Assembly: GCA_964388085.1 (NCBI GenBank)
Contig: CAYLZW010000149.1
Span: forward strand, 1 to 13,533
Length of the DNA stretch: 13,533 bases
Origin: CAYLZW01 sp964388085
GTDB lineage: Bacteria; Myxococcota; UBA727; CAYLZW01
Direction: 5' to 3'
The notes beneath the pieces were generated by a model. That model saw nothing but the letters and a program-made list of their open reading frames with translations, made no database searches and was not told the origin of the DNA. The translations under genes were made by a program, and so were the position numbers. Shown in pieces: positions 1 to 6,205 of this stretch. The number at the start of each line of letters is the position of its first letter. Position 1 is the first letter of the stretch.

Positions 1-842
1 AGAACGGCTTCAGCTACGACGCGGCGACGAACCAGATCGCGTTCTGGGGCGCGTGCCGGCCGAAGCTCGACACGCCCATCGCGGTCTCCTACCGCACCTG
101 GATCGATCTCACGGGCGATCCCGACGGCGGCGACCAGCCCTGCGGCGGAGAGTGCTCGGCGCCGTTCGTCTGCATCAACGACCAGTGCGTGTGCCCGTCG
201 GACTGCGGCGGCAACCTCGGCCCCGGCCAGACCTGCAACCCGGCGACCTGCGAGCCCGAGTGCCTCGACGACTGCGGCGGCACCTGCGGCAACGGTCAGG
301 TCTGCGACACGGCGTCGTGCGCTTGTACCTGCGACTGCGCCGACGACGCGGCGCCGCCTCCGGGCTATCCGTCGACGTTCGTGTGCGACACGGCGACCTG
401 CCAGTGGAGCTGTCCGGCCGACGGCTGTGACCCGTCCACCAAGCCGGCGACCGGCAACTGGGTCTGCGGAAGCGACTGCACCTGGACCTGCCCCGACGAC
501 TGCGGCGACGCCGATATCGGCGCCACCGAGATCTGCAACCGGGCGACCTGTCAGGTGGAGTGCTCGGCGGACTGCAACGCGCAGTGCGACGGCTTCACCA
601 CCTGCAACACCGGCAGCTGCGCGTGCGAGTGTGTCGAGAACGCGACCTGCGCGCCCGGCTTCGCCTTCGACGCGGCCGCCTGTGGGTGCGTCTGTGACGC
701 CGCCGCGCTCGCGTGCCCGGCGACGCACACGGCCGACCTCGAGAGCTGCACCTGCGCGTGCGGTGACAACTGCAACGACAGCTGCGGCGCGGGGACGATC
801 TGCAACGCGAGCATCTGCGCCTGCGTGCCCTTCGGCGGCTGA
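1..842 (+). CDS. Secreted cysteine-rich repeat protein, 3' part only
   Basis: The gene enters from the left edge; the first complete codon is at position 3 and 279 residues are visible before a TGA at 840-842. The first ~40 residues (NGFSYDAATNQIAF, then VSYRTW) resemble the tail of a folded domain; I recall similar tails on von Willebrand A-type proteins of Myxococcota, but this is only inference. After that the protein is almost wholly cysteine-rich, with about 47 Cys in 279 residues. A unit of the form C-[ND]-x3-C followed by one or two more Cys recurs, e.g. VCDTASCAC, VCDTATCQ, ICNRATCQ, TCNTGSCAC, ICNASICAC, separated by DCG/DCN segments. Such density implies disulfides and export to the periplasm or cell surface. 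The protein ends at CACVPFGG with no membrane anchor or MYXO-CTERM-like tail. The signal peptide and full domain order lie outside the window. Function unknown. Confidence 0.85.
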   Translation, partial: NGFSYDAATNQIAFWGACRPKLDTPIAVSYRTWIDLTGDPDGGDQPCGGECSAPFVCINDQCVCPSDCGGNLGPGQTCNPATCEPECLDDCGGTCGNGQVCDTASCACTCDCADDAAPPPGYPSTFVCDTATCQWSCPADGCDPSTKPATGNWVCGSDCTWTCPDDCGDADIGATEICNRATCQVECSADCNAQCDGFTTCNTGSCACECVENATCAPGFAFDAAACGCVCDAAALACPATHTADLESCTCACGDNCNDSCGAGTICNASICACVPFGG

Positions 843-849
843 CGCGCTC

Positions 850-1620
850 CTACAGCAGGTCGCGCTTCTGTAGGCGGAAGCACGCGAAGGCGAGCAGGGC
901 GGCGGCGTAACAGACGCCGTATGCCGCTGCTTGTGCGGCGCCGGCCACGTCGAGGGGGGCGTGGCCGCGCGCCCACGCGGACACATCGAAGCTGAAGAAA
1001 TGCGGCAGCACCGCGTAGATGCCCTCGAGCAGCGGCCGCGCGTCGTCGAGCTTGCCGGCGTCGAGCAGCTCACGCAGGGCGAGCGTCAAGCGGCCGAGGA
1101 TGAACACCGTGGTGGTGAACACGGCGCTCATGGTGCTCGAGGAGCCGACGCCGAACACGAGCGCGAGCGCGGCGACGATGAGCGGCTCGAAGCTCGAGAA
1201 CAGCGCCGCGGCGGCGACGCGCGCGCCCGTGCCCGGCAGGCTCAGCTCGGAGATCACGCCCAGCACGACGCCGAGCAGCAGCGTGCTGGCGACGACGAGC
1301 AGCGTCGCCGTGAGGAAGCGGCCGAGCACCACCTCCGCGCGGTAGACGGGGCGCGCGAGGACATGGTGCACCTGCTTGGTCTCGATCTCGCGCGTCAGGG
1401 TCACGATGACGACGATGCCGGCGAGCGCGCTGGTCACGAGCGCGATGAACGCCAGCCCGAGGTCGATCAAGACGCGCGGCCCGTCACCGCCCGCGAGCTC
1501 GTTGAAGATGAGCGCCGAGAGCACGAGCGCGACGCCGGCGACGAGGAGGTTCAGGTACACGCGGCTTCGCAGCAGCTGCAGGAAACCGACGAACCCAAGG
1601 GCGGCGATGCGCGCGATCAT
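850..1620 (-). CDS. pilI: ABC-2 type transporter permease, PilI-like position
   Basis: This 256-residue integral membrane protein has about six hydrophobic segments (residues near 22-40, 50-75, 100-125, 130-160, 165-180 and 235-250), as in ABC-2 permeases. A cytoplasmic loop contains TREIETKQVHHVLARPV, which fits the conserved ABC-2 contact segment. The ATG at 1618-1620 overlaps the TGA of the upstream ATPase gene by ATGA, indicating translational coupling. A longer frame reaching 1773 adds only an arginine-rich shadow of the ATPase, so the overlap start is preferred. With the ATPase it should form an inner-membrane exporter. In M. xanthus the genes after pilA encode PilG, PilH (ATPase) and PilI (permease), needed for pilus assembly; order and strand match here. 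The symbol rests on synteny more than on residue identity; a generic exporter permease is the alternative. Confidence 0.85.
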   Translation of the reverse strand: MIARIAALGFVGFLQLLRSRVYLNLLVAGVALVLSALIFNELAGGDGPRVLIDLGLAFIALVTSALAGIVVIVTLTREIETKQVHHVLARPVYRAEVVLGRFLTATLLVVASTLLLGVVLGVISELSLPGTGARVAAAALFSSFEPLIVAALALVFGVGSSSTMSAVFTTTVFILGRLTLALRELLDAGKLDDARPLLEGIYAVLPHFFSFDVSAWARGHAPLDVAGAAQAAAYGVCYAAALLAFACFRLQKRDLL

Positions 1621-2564
1621 GGTTGCGCCTCCGCGTCCTGTTCGATGAGGGAGGTCAGGTTGTCCTCGAGAGACGGCCGCAGCGACTCGACGGCGGAGAT
1701 CTCGCAGCCGAGCCCGCGCAGCGTCGTCGCGGCCTCGAGCGGGTCGACGCCGTCGCCGGTGCGCAGCAGCCACGCGTGACCGCGCCGCTCGATCGTGCCG
1801 AGCGCCGCCGCTCCGTCTCGGAAGCGTTCGTCGCCGGCGCGAAACGACACCTCCCAGCCGACGGTCCTCGAGTCGAGGACGTCGGACAGGGCGCCGCGCT
1901 TGATGACGCGACCGCGCACGAGCAGGGCCAGCTCGTCACAGAGCGCTTCGACGTCGGGGAGGATGTGCGAGGAGAACAGCACCGTGCGGCCGAGCGCCTT
2001 CTGTTCGCGGATGATGTCGCGCACGAGGCGCCGCCCGAGCGGATCGAGGCCGCTCATGGGCTCGTCGAAGATGAGCAGCTCGGGCGCGCTGACGAGCGCG
2101 ATGGCGATGCCGACCCGCTGCTGCATGCCCTTCGAGAACGAGCCGATCCTCGAGGTCCCGCGATGCTCCAGCTCCACCCGCTCGAGCAGCTGCTGGATGC
2201 GCGCGCTCGCCTCCGCCTTCGTCAGCCCGCACAGCTTCGCGTGCAGCCACAACAGCTCCTGTGGCGTCAGCGTCGCCGGCAGGTTCGGCACCTCGGGGAG
2301 GTAGCCGATCCGACGCCTGACGGCCTGGCCCTGCGGGGAGCCTCCGAGCACCTCGAGCGACCCGCCGCTTTGACGGGCGGCGCCGATCAGCGTCTTGATG
2401 GTCGTCGACTTGCCGGCGCCGTTCGGGCCCACGAAGCCGAACACGCTCCCTTGCGTGACGTCGAAGGTGACGTGCCGGAGGATCTCGACCTTGCGGCCGA
2501 AGAAGCCCACGCGGATGGTCTTCTTGAGGCCCCGCACGGCGATGGCGACGGAACGGTCCGTCAT
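1617..2564 (-). CDS. pilH: ABC transporter ATP-binding protein, PilH-like
   Basis: This 315-residue cytoplasmic ATPase has all nucleotide-binding motifs: Walker A GPNGAGKST (46-54), signature SKGMQQR (144-150), Walker B LLIFDEP (163-169), D-loop SGLDP (171-175) and H-loop His200. The C-terminal ~95 residues are an accessory domain of the kind found on CcmA/DrrA-type exporters. The start is supported by a GAGAGGAG ribosome site just upstream (minus-strand sequence at about 2568-2576). Only 10 bases separate it from the preceding gene, and it overlaps the permease gene by 4 bases, so the three are one operon. In M. xanthus PilH is the ABC ATPase downstream of pilA required for type IV pili; the same gene order here supports that name. 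The symbol differs from the unrelated Pseudomonas PilH response regulator. Substrate unknown. Confidence 0.9.
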   Translation of the reverse strand: MTDRSVAIAVRGLKKTIRVGFFGRKVEILRHVTFDVTQGSVFGFVGPNGAGKSTTIKTLIGAARQSGGSLEVLGGSPQGQAVRRRIGYLPEVPNLPATLTPQELLWLHAKLCGLTKAEASARIQQLLERVELEHRGTSRIGSFSKGMQQRVGIAIALVSAPELLIFDEPMSGLDPLGRRLVRDIIREQKALGRTVLFSSHILPDVEALCDELALLVRGRVIKRGALSDVLDSRTVGWEVSFRAGDERFRDGAAALGTIERRGHAWLLRTGDGVDPLEAATTLRGLGCEISAVESLRPSLEDNLTSLIEQDAEAQP

Positions 2565-2574
2565 GGGGCTCCTC

Positions 2575-3534
2575 TCATGGCGCGGCCTTCGGTGGACAGC
2601 GGCCGAGCTCGAAGCCCAGCTTGCCGGTGGCGTAGGGAAGCCAGCACGCGCCCGCCTCGGGGACCCAGGGAGGCTCGTCGAGGATCCCCGCCTCGAGCAG
2701 CTCGGCGATGCTCTCGGGTCGCCGGTTGTCGTTTCTCAGGCGGAACACTTGCGACGCGTGCTTGAGCGCCTCCTGCTCGCAGTTCACGAGGACTCGTAGC
2801 TGCTCCTGCCCGCCGCGCAGCATCTGACTTCCGCCCTGGCCCGCCTGTCGCGCGAGGCCGCCAAGATCTTCGCGCAGCTCACGGCAGTTCGTCGTCTTGT
2901 TCGCCAGGCGGGCGGCGAAGGCCGTCAGGTACGATGGCCCACCCCGTCGCCGCGACTCACAGAAGACGCGCGCCGCGCTCTGGGCGTCGAGGGCGCCGAA
3001 GTACGCGACAAAGCCGCGTGAGAGGGGGACCTCCCAATTGCACTCCTGCTCCACGAGCGCGCGGCAAGGCACACACTTGCTGCGGACGTCGTCGGGGCTC
3101 GTGAAGTCGGGCAGGGGGCAAGCGTCTACTGCCGCGCGGCAGCTGTCCGGCACGAGGTTCTGTTCGGCGCTGTCGAGGATCTCTGCGGCCGCGCGGTGTC
3201 GTCCGGGCAGCGTCGCGAGCAGGATGCTGCCGTGGAAGTAGGGCGTGTCGAACGTCGGATCCAGGTCCGTGATGAGGTGAACCCAATCCTCTAGCCCGGC
3301 GTACTGCACTCTCTCGCTGTGCGGGGCGCCGATGAAATGGCGCGCGCGCAACCACGCGACGTCGGCGGCAGCAGCATGCCGCCCAAGAGAGACCGCCATC
3401 AGCACGGCGGCCGTGGGGGGCGCTCTCAGCGCCGGCTCGTCCACGTGCGGCTCGTCCGGGCCCGGAGCGACGAGGATGGCGCTACCGAGCAGCCCGATCG
3501 ACAGCACCGGAGCCACAAACAGGCGGCGTCGCAT
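2575..3534 (-). CDS. pilG: Membrane-anchored cysteine-containing protein, PilG-like position
   Basis: This 319-residue protein starts with MRRRLF and one hydrophobic segment (about residues 5-23), giving a signal anchor or signal peptide; the rest should be periplasmic. A motif run, WLRARHFIG (61-69), then YAGLEDWVHLITDLDPTF (78-95) and PYFHGSILL (98-106), looks like a TPR-type helical repeat protein of a kind seen in other deltaproteobacterial genomes (recalled, not searched). Ten cysteines follow, including CVPC (154-157). The ATG at 3532-3534 was chosen; an in-frame TTG at 3547-3549 lies in the U-tract of a terminator and has no ribosome site. The ATG itself has only a weak GGGA well upstream, suggesting poor translation. 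It sits between pilA and the ABC ATPase, exactly where M. xanthus has pilG. The name rests on synteny; the mechanism is unknown. Confidence 0.75.
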   Translation of the reverse strand: MRRRLFVAPVLSIGLLGSAILVAPGPDEPHVDEPALRAPPTAAVLMAVSLGRHAAAADVAWLRARHFIGAPHSERVQYAGLEDWVHLITDLDPTFDTPYFHGSILLATLPGRHRAAAEILDSAEQNLVPDSCRAAVDACPLPDFTSPDDVRSKCVPCRALVEQECNWEVPLSRGFVAYFGALDAQSAARVFCESRRRGGPSYLTAFAARLANKTTNCRELREDLGGLARQAGQGGSQMLRGGQEQLRVLVNCEQEALKHASQVFRLRNDNRRPESIAELLEAGILDEPPWVPEAGACWLPYATGKLGFELGRCPPKAAP

Positions 3535-3547
3535 CGGTCGCGATCCC

Positions 3548-3581
3548 AAAAAGGCGATCGGCCGCCGAAGCGACCGATCGC
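3548..3581 (-). terminator. Intrinsic terminator or attenuator between pilA and the ABC genes
   Basis: On the minus strand, 22 bases after the pilA stop codon, an 8-bp arm GCGATCGG pairs perfectly with CCGATCGC. The space between them folds on as a further 4 bp (one G-U pair) capped by TTCG closed by C-G, the very stable UUCG tetraloop. This 12-bp stem (3554-3581) is followed after one C by TTTTT (3548-3552). It is a textbook rho-independent terminator for the pilA message. Because pilG starts 14 bases after the U-tract with no separate promoter visible, it probably acts as a partial terminator that sets a high pilA to low pilGHI ratio. Confidence 0.85.
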
Positions 3582-3603
3582 GACACTCGGTTCGAGCCCG
3601 ACG

Positions 3604-4041
3604 TCAGTCGCAGGCGTTCGTCGTGTTCATCAAATCGTTGTTGTGTGTGATCTGCCAAGCGTCGGTGTTGACGGACGACTCCGAGCCCGTCGCGATGCCC
3701 AAGAAGGTGGGCGCGGTCGTCGAGGCTCCCGCCGTCGTCACGTACGAATAGCGGATGCGATCGCCCTTCGGGGACCAACCGGCGTCGTTCGTGATCGAGA
3801 CGCAATCGAGCTGGCTGCAGCTGGTGATGGCCAGGTAGACGTCCTGCTCCGCGTAGTAGGACTCCTCGGCGACGTAGAGCGCCTTGAGGTTCGTCTTGGC
3901 CTCACTCTGCTTGGAACGGCACTGGAACTTCACGAAGTTCGGGATCGCGATGGCCGCGAGGATCCCGATGATGGCGACGACGATCATCAGCTCGATGAGC
4001 GTGAAGCCTTTTCCGAAGCGCGAAGAAATCTTGCTGATCAT
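3604..4041 (-). CDS. pilA: Type IV major pilin, PilA-like
   Basis: The 145-residue prepilin has a 12-residue leader (MISKISSRFGKG) cut before Phe by prepilin peptidase, giving a 133-residue mature pilin. Mature residues 1-22 are the canonical hydrophobic helix beginning FTLIELMIVV, with Glu5, followed by FVKFQCRSKQSEAKTNLKAL, very like M. xanthus PilA but with Cys at mature position 29. Other Cys are 63, 68 and 132. The body is short compared with the ~200-residue mature M. xanthus pilin. The start at 4039-4041 is fixed by GGGAGG about 5 bases upstream; a longer frame adds only a basic shadow. A sigma-54 promoter precedes it and a strong terminator follows. It should be the structural subunit of the pilus used for twitching/social motility; a minor pilin or pseudopilin is less likely given its control signals. 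Confidence 0.92.
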   Translation of the reverse strand: MISKISSRFGKGFTLIELMIVVAIIGILAAIAIPNFVKFQCRSKQSEAKTNLKALYVAEESYYAEQDVYLAITSCSQLDCVSITNDAGWSPKGDRIRYSYVTTAGASTTAPTFLGIATGSESSVNTDAWQITHNNDLMNTTNACD

Positions 4042-4124
4042 CCGACCTCCCGGTAGCCGCGTGCGGCTCCTTGAACACCACCGCAAACCGCGGGGGGAAA
4101 CTTACCGCTGAGCGCCCATCGTTG

Positions 4125-4140
4125 AGCAGCTAGCGTGCCA
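4125..4140 (-). promoter_or_regulatory. Sigma-54 promoter for pilA
   Basis: The minus strand reads TGGCACG-CTAG-CTGCT, against the sigma-54 consensus TGGCACG-N4-TTGCW. The -24 half is perfect, the invariant GG and GC are present, and their spacing is exact. Transcription should begin near 4114, giving a leader of about 73 bases to the pilA start at 4041. M. xanthus pilA is known to need sigma-54 and the PilS/PilR two-component system, which fits. Confidence 0.85.
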
Positions 4141-4191
4141 TGCAGTTGTTAGCGCAAGCGCGCGAGAAAAAGCCAGCGAGCGACCCAAGGT

Positions 4192-4204
4192 GACAAACTT
4201 TGTC
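4192..4204. promoter_or_regulatory. Palindrome at activator position upstream of pilA promoter
   Basis: GACAAA-C-TTTGTC is a perfect inverted repeat with one central base. Relative to the predicted pilA start at 4114 it spans about -78 to -90, where enhancer-binding (NtrC-family) activators such as PilR usually bind. A second small palindrome, TCGGCCGA, overlaps its right edge (4203-4210). The position and symmetry are seen; PilR binding is inference. Confidence 0.4.
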
Positions 4205-4235
4205 GGCCGACGGCGGTCTGCATCGACAAGAAACG

Positions 4236-4670
<435 letters not shown>

Positions 4671-4748
4671 GAGTCTCCCCGTCATCCACGTGCCCTGCGG
4701 TCACCCAGCGGGCAAGCCGAACGCGCGTAGAGCGCGCACAACGCCGCA

Positions 4749-4764
4749 TGCAACCACCGGTCCT
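4749..4764 (-). promoter_or_regulatory. Possible sigma-54 promoter for the second pilin
   Basis: The minus strand reads AGGACCG-GTGG-TTGCA. The -12 half is a perfect TTGCA, the GG and GC are correctly spaced (GG-N10-GC), and the -24 half keeps GG, C and G of TGGCACG. The predicted start near 4738 gives a leader of ~68 bases, close to that of pilA. It is weaker than the pilA site and could be chance in GC-rich DNA. Confidence 0.45.
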
Positions 4765-4826
4765 ACATCGTCACCGGGGCTCGCGGCGGCAGATTGTGCC
4801 ATCGCCTGGGGAGAAAGCTCCACTCT

Positions 4827-4847
4827 TTCCGCCGGAAGGCTTATAAG
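4827..4847 (+). promoter_or_regulatory. Possible -10 element and operator before the GST gene
   Basis: TATAAG (4842-4847) is an AT-rich -10-like hexamer 9 bases before the ATG of the glutathione transferase gene, so the message would be nearly leaderless; no ribosome site lies in the usual place (GGAAGG is about 17 bases upstream). Just before it TTCCG-C-CGGAA (4827-4837) is a perfect inverted repeat. No good -35 was found. The palindrome is also about -90 to -100 from the predicted start of the divergent pilin, so it could serve either gene. Confidence 0.3.
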
Positions 4848-4856
4848 ACCGGGCGC

Positions 4857-5501
4857 ATGGCTCAATCCAAGGCACCCCCCTTCACGCTGTACGAGTACCG
4901 TCCCTCGCCCTTCTGCGTCGCGGTCCGCGTCGGCCTGAACGAGTGCGCGGTCCCCTTCACGCCGCGCGAGGTGGACCTCACGAAACCACGCACGGCGGCG
5001 TTCTTGAAGCGCAGCCCCTTCGGCCGCTTGCCCGCGCTCGTAGAGCACCGCCCCGGCGGCGAGCTCGCGATCTTCGAGTCGCCCGCGATCCTGCTGTTTC
5101 TGGCAGAGCGCTTTCCGGAGTCGACCCTCGGCTTCTCGGACCTCACCGCGCGCGGCGAGGCGTACTCGTGGCTCAGCTACATCAGCACCGGCTTCGCCGA
5201 GCAGCTCTGGACGGTCCTGCACGAGAACCACGTGTTCGACGACGCTGAGCGGAGCCCGAAGCAGCTCGAGCGTGCCGAGGGGGAGCTCGAGCGGAACCTC
5301 GACGTGCTCGATCGCCACCTCGCCCGGCGGGCCTTCCTGGCGGGCGACTACTCGGCGGCCGACACGCTCGCGACGCCGCTGCTCGATCTGCTCGACATGG
5401 TCGACGTCGACATGGACGCGTTCCCGCGCGTCCGCGCCTGGCGAGAGCGCCTCCGCGAACGCCCCAGCTACAAGGGCGTCTGGCCCCACGACGATGACTG
5501 A
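4857..5501 (+). CDS. Glutathione S-transferase family protein
   Basis: This 214-residue cytoplasmic protein has the two-domain GST fold. The thioredoxin-like N-terminal domain carries SPFC (17-20) after the first strand, the cis-proline segment SPFGRLPAL (53-61) and the glutathione-contacting ESPAI (74-78). The helical C-terminal domain ends with FLAGDYSAADTLATPLL (160-176), the conserved capping-box region. Cys20 in place of Ser or Tyr suggests a beta/omega-like or thiol-transferase type enzyme rather than a classical conjugating one. Length is normal. The ATG at 4857 is preferred because upstream codons (MCHRLGRKLHSF) do not belong to the family. It stands alone, divergent from the pilin locus and convergent with a lipoprotein gene. 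Substrate cannot be told. Confidence 0.9.
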   Translation: MAQSKAPPFTLYEYRPSPFCVAVRVGLNECAVPFTPREVDLTKPRTAAFLKRSPFGRLPALVEHRPGGELAIFESPAILLFLAERFPESTLGFSDLTARGEAYSWLSYISTGFAEQLWTVLHENHVFDDAERSPKQLERAEGELERNLDVLDRHLARRAFLAGDYSAADTLATPLLDLLDMVDVDMDAFPRVRAWRERLRERPSYKGVWPHDDD

Positions 5502-5507
5502 GTCTCT

Positions 5508-5529
5508 AGGAGGGGCGTAGGCCCCTCCT
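5508..5529. terminator. Hairpin 1 after the GST gene
   Basis: AGGAGGGGC and GCCCCTCCT form a perfect 9-bp stem with the 4-base loop GTAG, starting 6 bases after the GST stop codon. No U-tract follows on either strand. Its place between two convergent genes suggests a bidirectional terminator or 3'-end stabiliser. Confidence 0.6.
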
Positions 5530-5530
5530 C

Positions 5531-5557
5531 GCCATCCGGGTCAAGGCCCCGGATGGC
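5531..5557. terminator. Hairpin 2 after the GST gene
   Basis: GCCATCCGGG and CCCGGATGGC form a perfect 10-bp stem around the 7-base loop TCAAGGC, one base after the first hairpin. Again there is no clear U-tract. Two strong stems in tandem between convergent genes make a transcription-end role likely on both strands. Confidence 0.6.
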
Positions 5558-5638
5558 TCACCTCCCCCTCGTCGCTCCATGCGCTTCGCGCGTCGCTCCG
5601 TCCCTGGCGGGTGCCTGGCGGAACGAGCGCGGGCAACG

Positions 5639-6082
5639 TCAGGCGGCGTCGGTGCTGCCGGCGTCGTCGTCGCTGATCTCGCCAGCGTCGTCGCTCTCGC
5701 CCGCGTCTGGATCGCTGCCGGCATCGCGTGGGCCGGCGTCGATCAGCGCCTGGTTCACCCACTCGCCGCCTCTGCACTCGATGAACAGGCAGCTCGGGCC
5801 GGGAGCGAAGCAGCCCGACTCGCGGCAGACGACGCCCTCTTCGTTACACGGTTGGCCGACGGGGTTCGAGAGCGGGCTAATGGTCGGGCACTCGCCCGTG
5901 GCGCCGCCGTCGGGCGGCGTCGTGTCTCCGGCGTCGTGGCCGGCGTCGACGACGGGCTGTTCACCGGCGTCGAGCTCGCCCGCGTCCGTCGTTCCGCCGT
6001 CGGCGGAGCTGCCCGGCGCGCAGCCGGTCCACGCGATCAGGGCGAGCGGCGCGAGGAGCATGAGGTTCATTGACGTGCGCAT
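5639..6082 (-). CDS. Small DAG-rich cysteine-core lipoprotein
   Basis: This 147-residue protein has a lipoprotein signal (MRTSMNLMLLAPLALIAWTGC), with lipidated Cys21 after an A-W-T-G box that is unusual in having Trp at -3. Two low-complexity arms rich in Asp-Ala-Gly (residues 33-60 and 115-147, eight DAG triplets) flank a compact core with six Cys (65, 79, 86, 91, 98, 103), including GQPCNEEGVVC and IECRGGEW. Such cores recur in small lipoproteins of Polyangia (recalled, not searched). The start at 6080-6082 has GGAGGG 6 bases upstream; a longer frame to 6148 lacks a hydrophobic start. It should sit in the outer membrane; the arms look like flexible linkers. Function unknown. Confidence 0.8.
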   Translation of the reverse strand: MRTSMNLMLLAPLALIAWTGCAPGSSADGGTTDAGELDAGEQPVVDAGHDAGDTTPPDGGATGECPTISPLSNPVGQPCNEEGVVCRESGCFAPGPSCLFIECRGGEWVNQALIDAGPRDAGSDPDAGESDDAGEISDDDAGSTDAA

Positions 6083-6108
6083 GGAGGTCCCTCCGGTCGA
6101 TGCTTCGT

Positions 6109-6130
6109 TTGCCACGGTGCAATTGCCACG
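6109..6130. repeat. Short direct repeat in divergent promoter region
   Basis: TTGCCACG occurs twice (6109-6116 and 6123-6130), 14 bases apart, in the 123-base gap between the lipoprotein gene (-) and the MshEN-domain gene (+). It could be a regulator site for either gene. No convincing promoter hexamers were found nearby. Confidence 0.35.
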
Positions 6131-6205
6131 CTGGACGTCACAGCGCATGTCATCTCAGGGGCTGCAGCACAACGCGCTGCCTTTGGCCTTCCCCGGGAGA
6201 AGGCT

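Noticed and set aside
1621..1773. N-terminal extension of the ABC permease gene
   Set aside because: The extra 51 residues are an arginine-rich alternative reading of the ATPase gene; the ATGA overlap start at 1620 begins with a proper permease N terminus.
3535..3549. TTG start adding five residues to the PilG-like protein
   Set aside because: It lies in the terminator U-tract and has no ribosome site; the ATG at 3534 gives a normal signal-anchor start.
4773..4800. Another sigma-54-like TGGCACA on the minus strand upstream of the second pilin
   Set aside because: The -24 half is good, but the required GC is two bases out of place, so the spacing is wrong.
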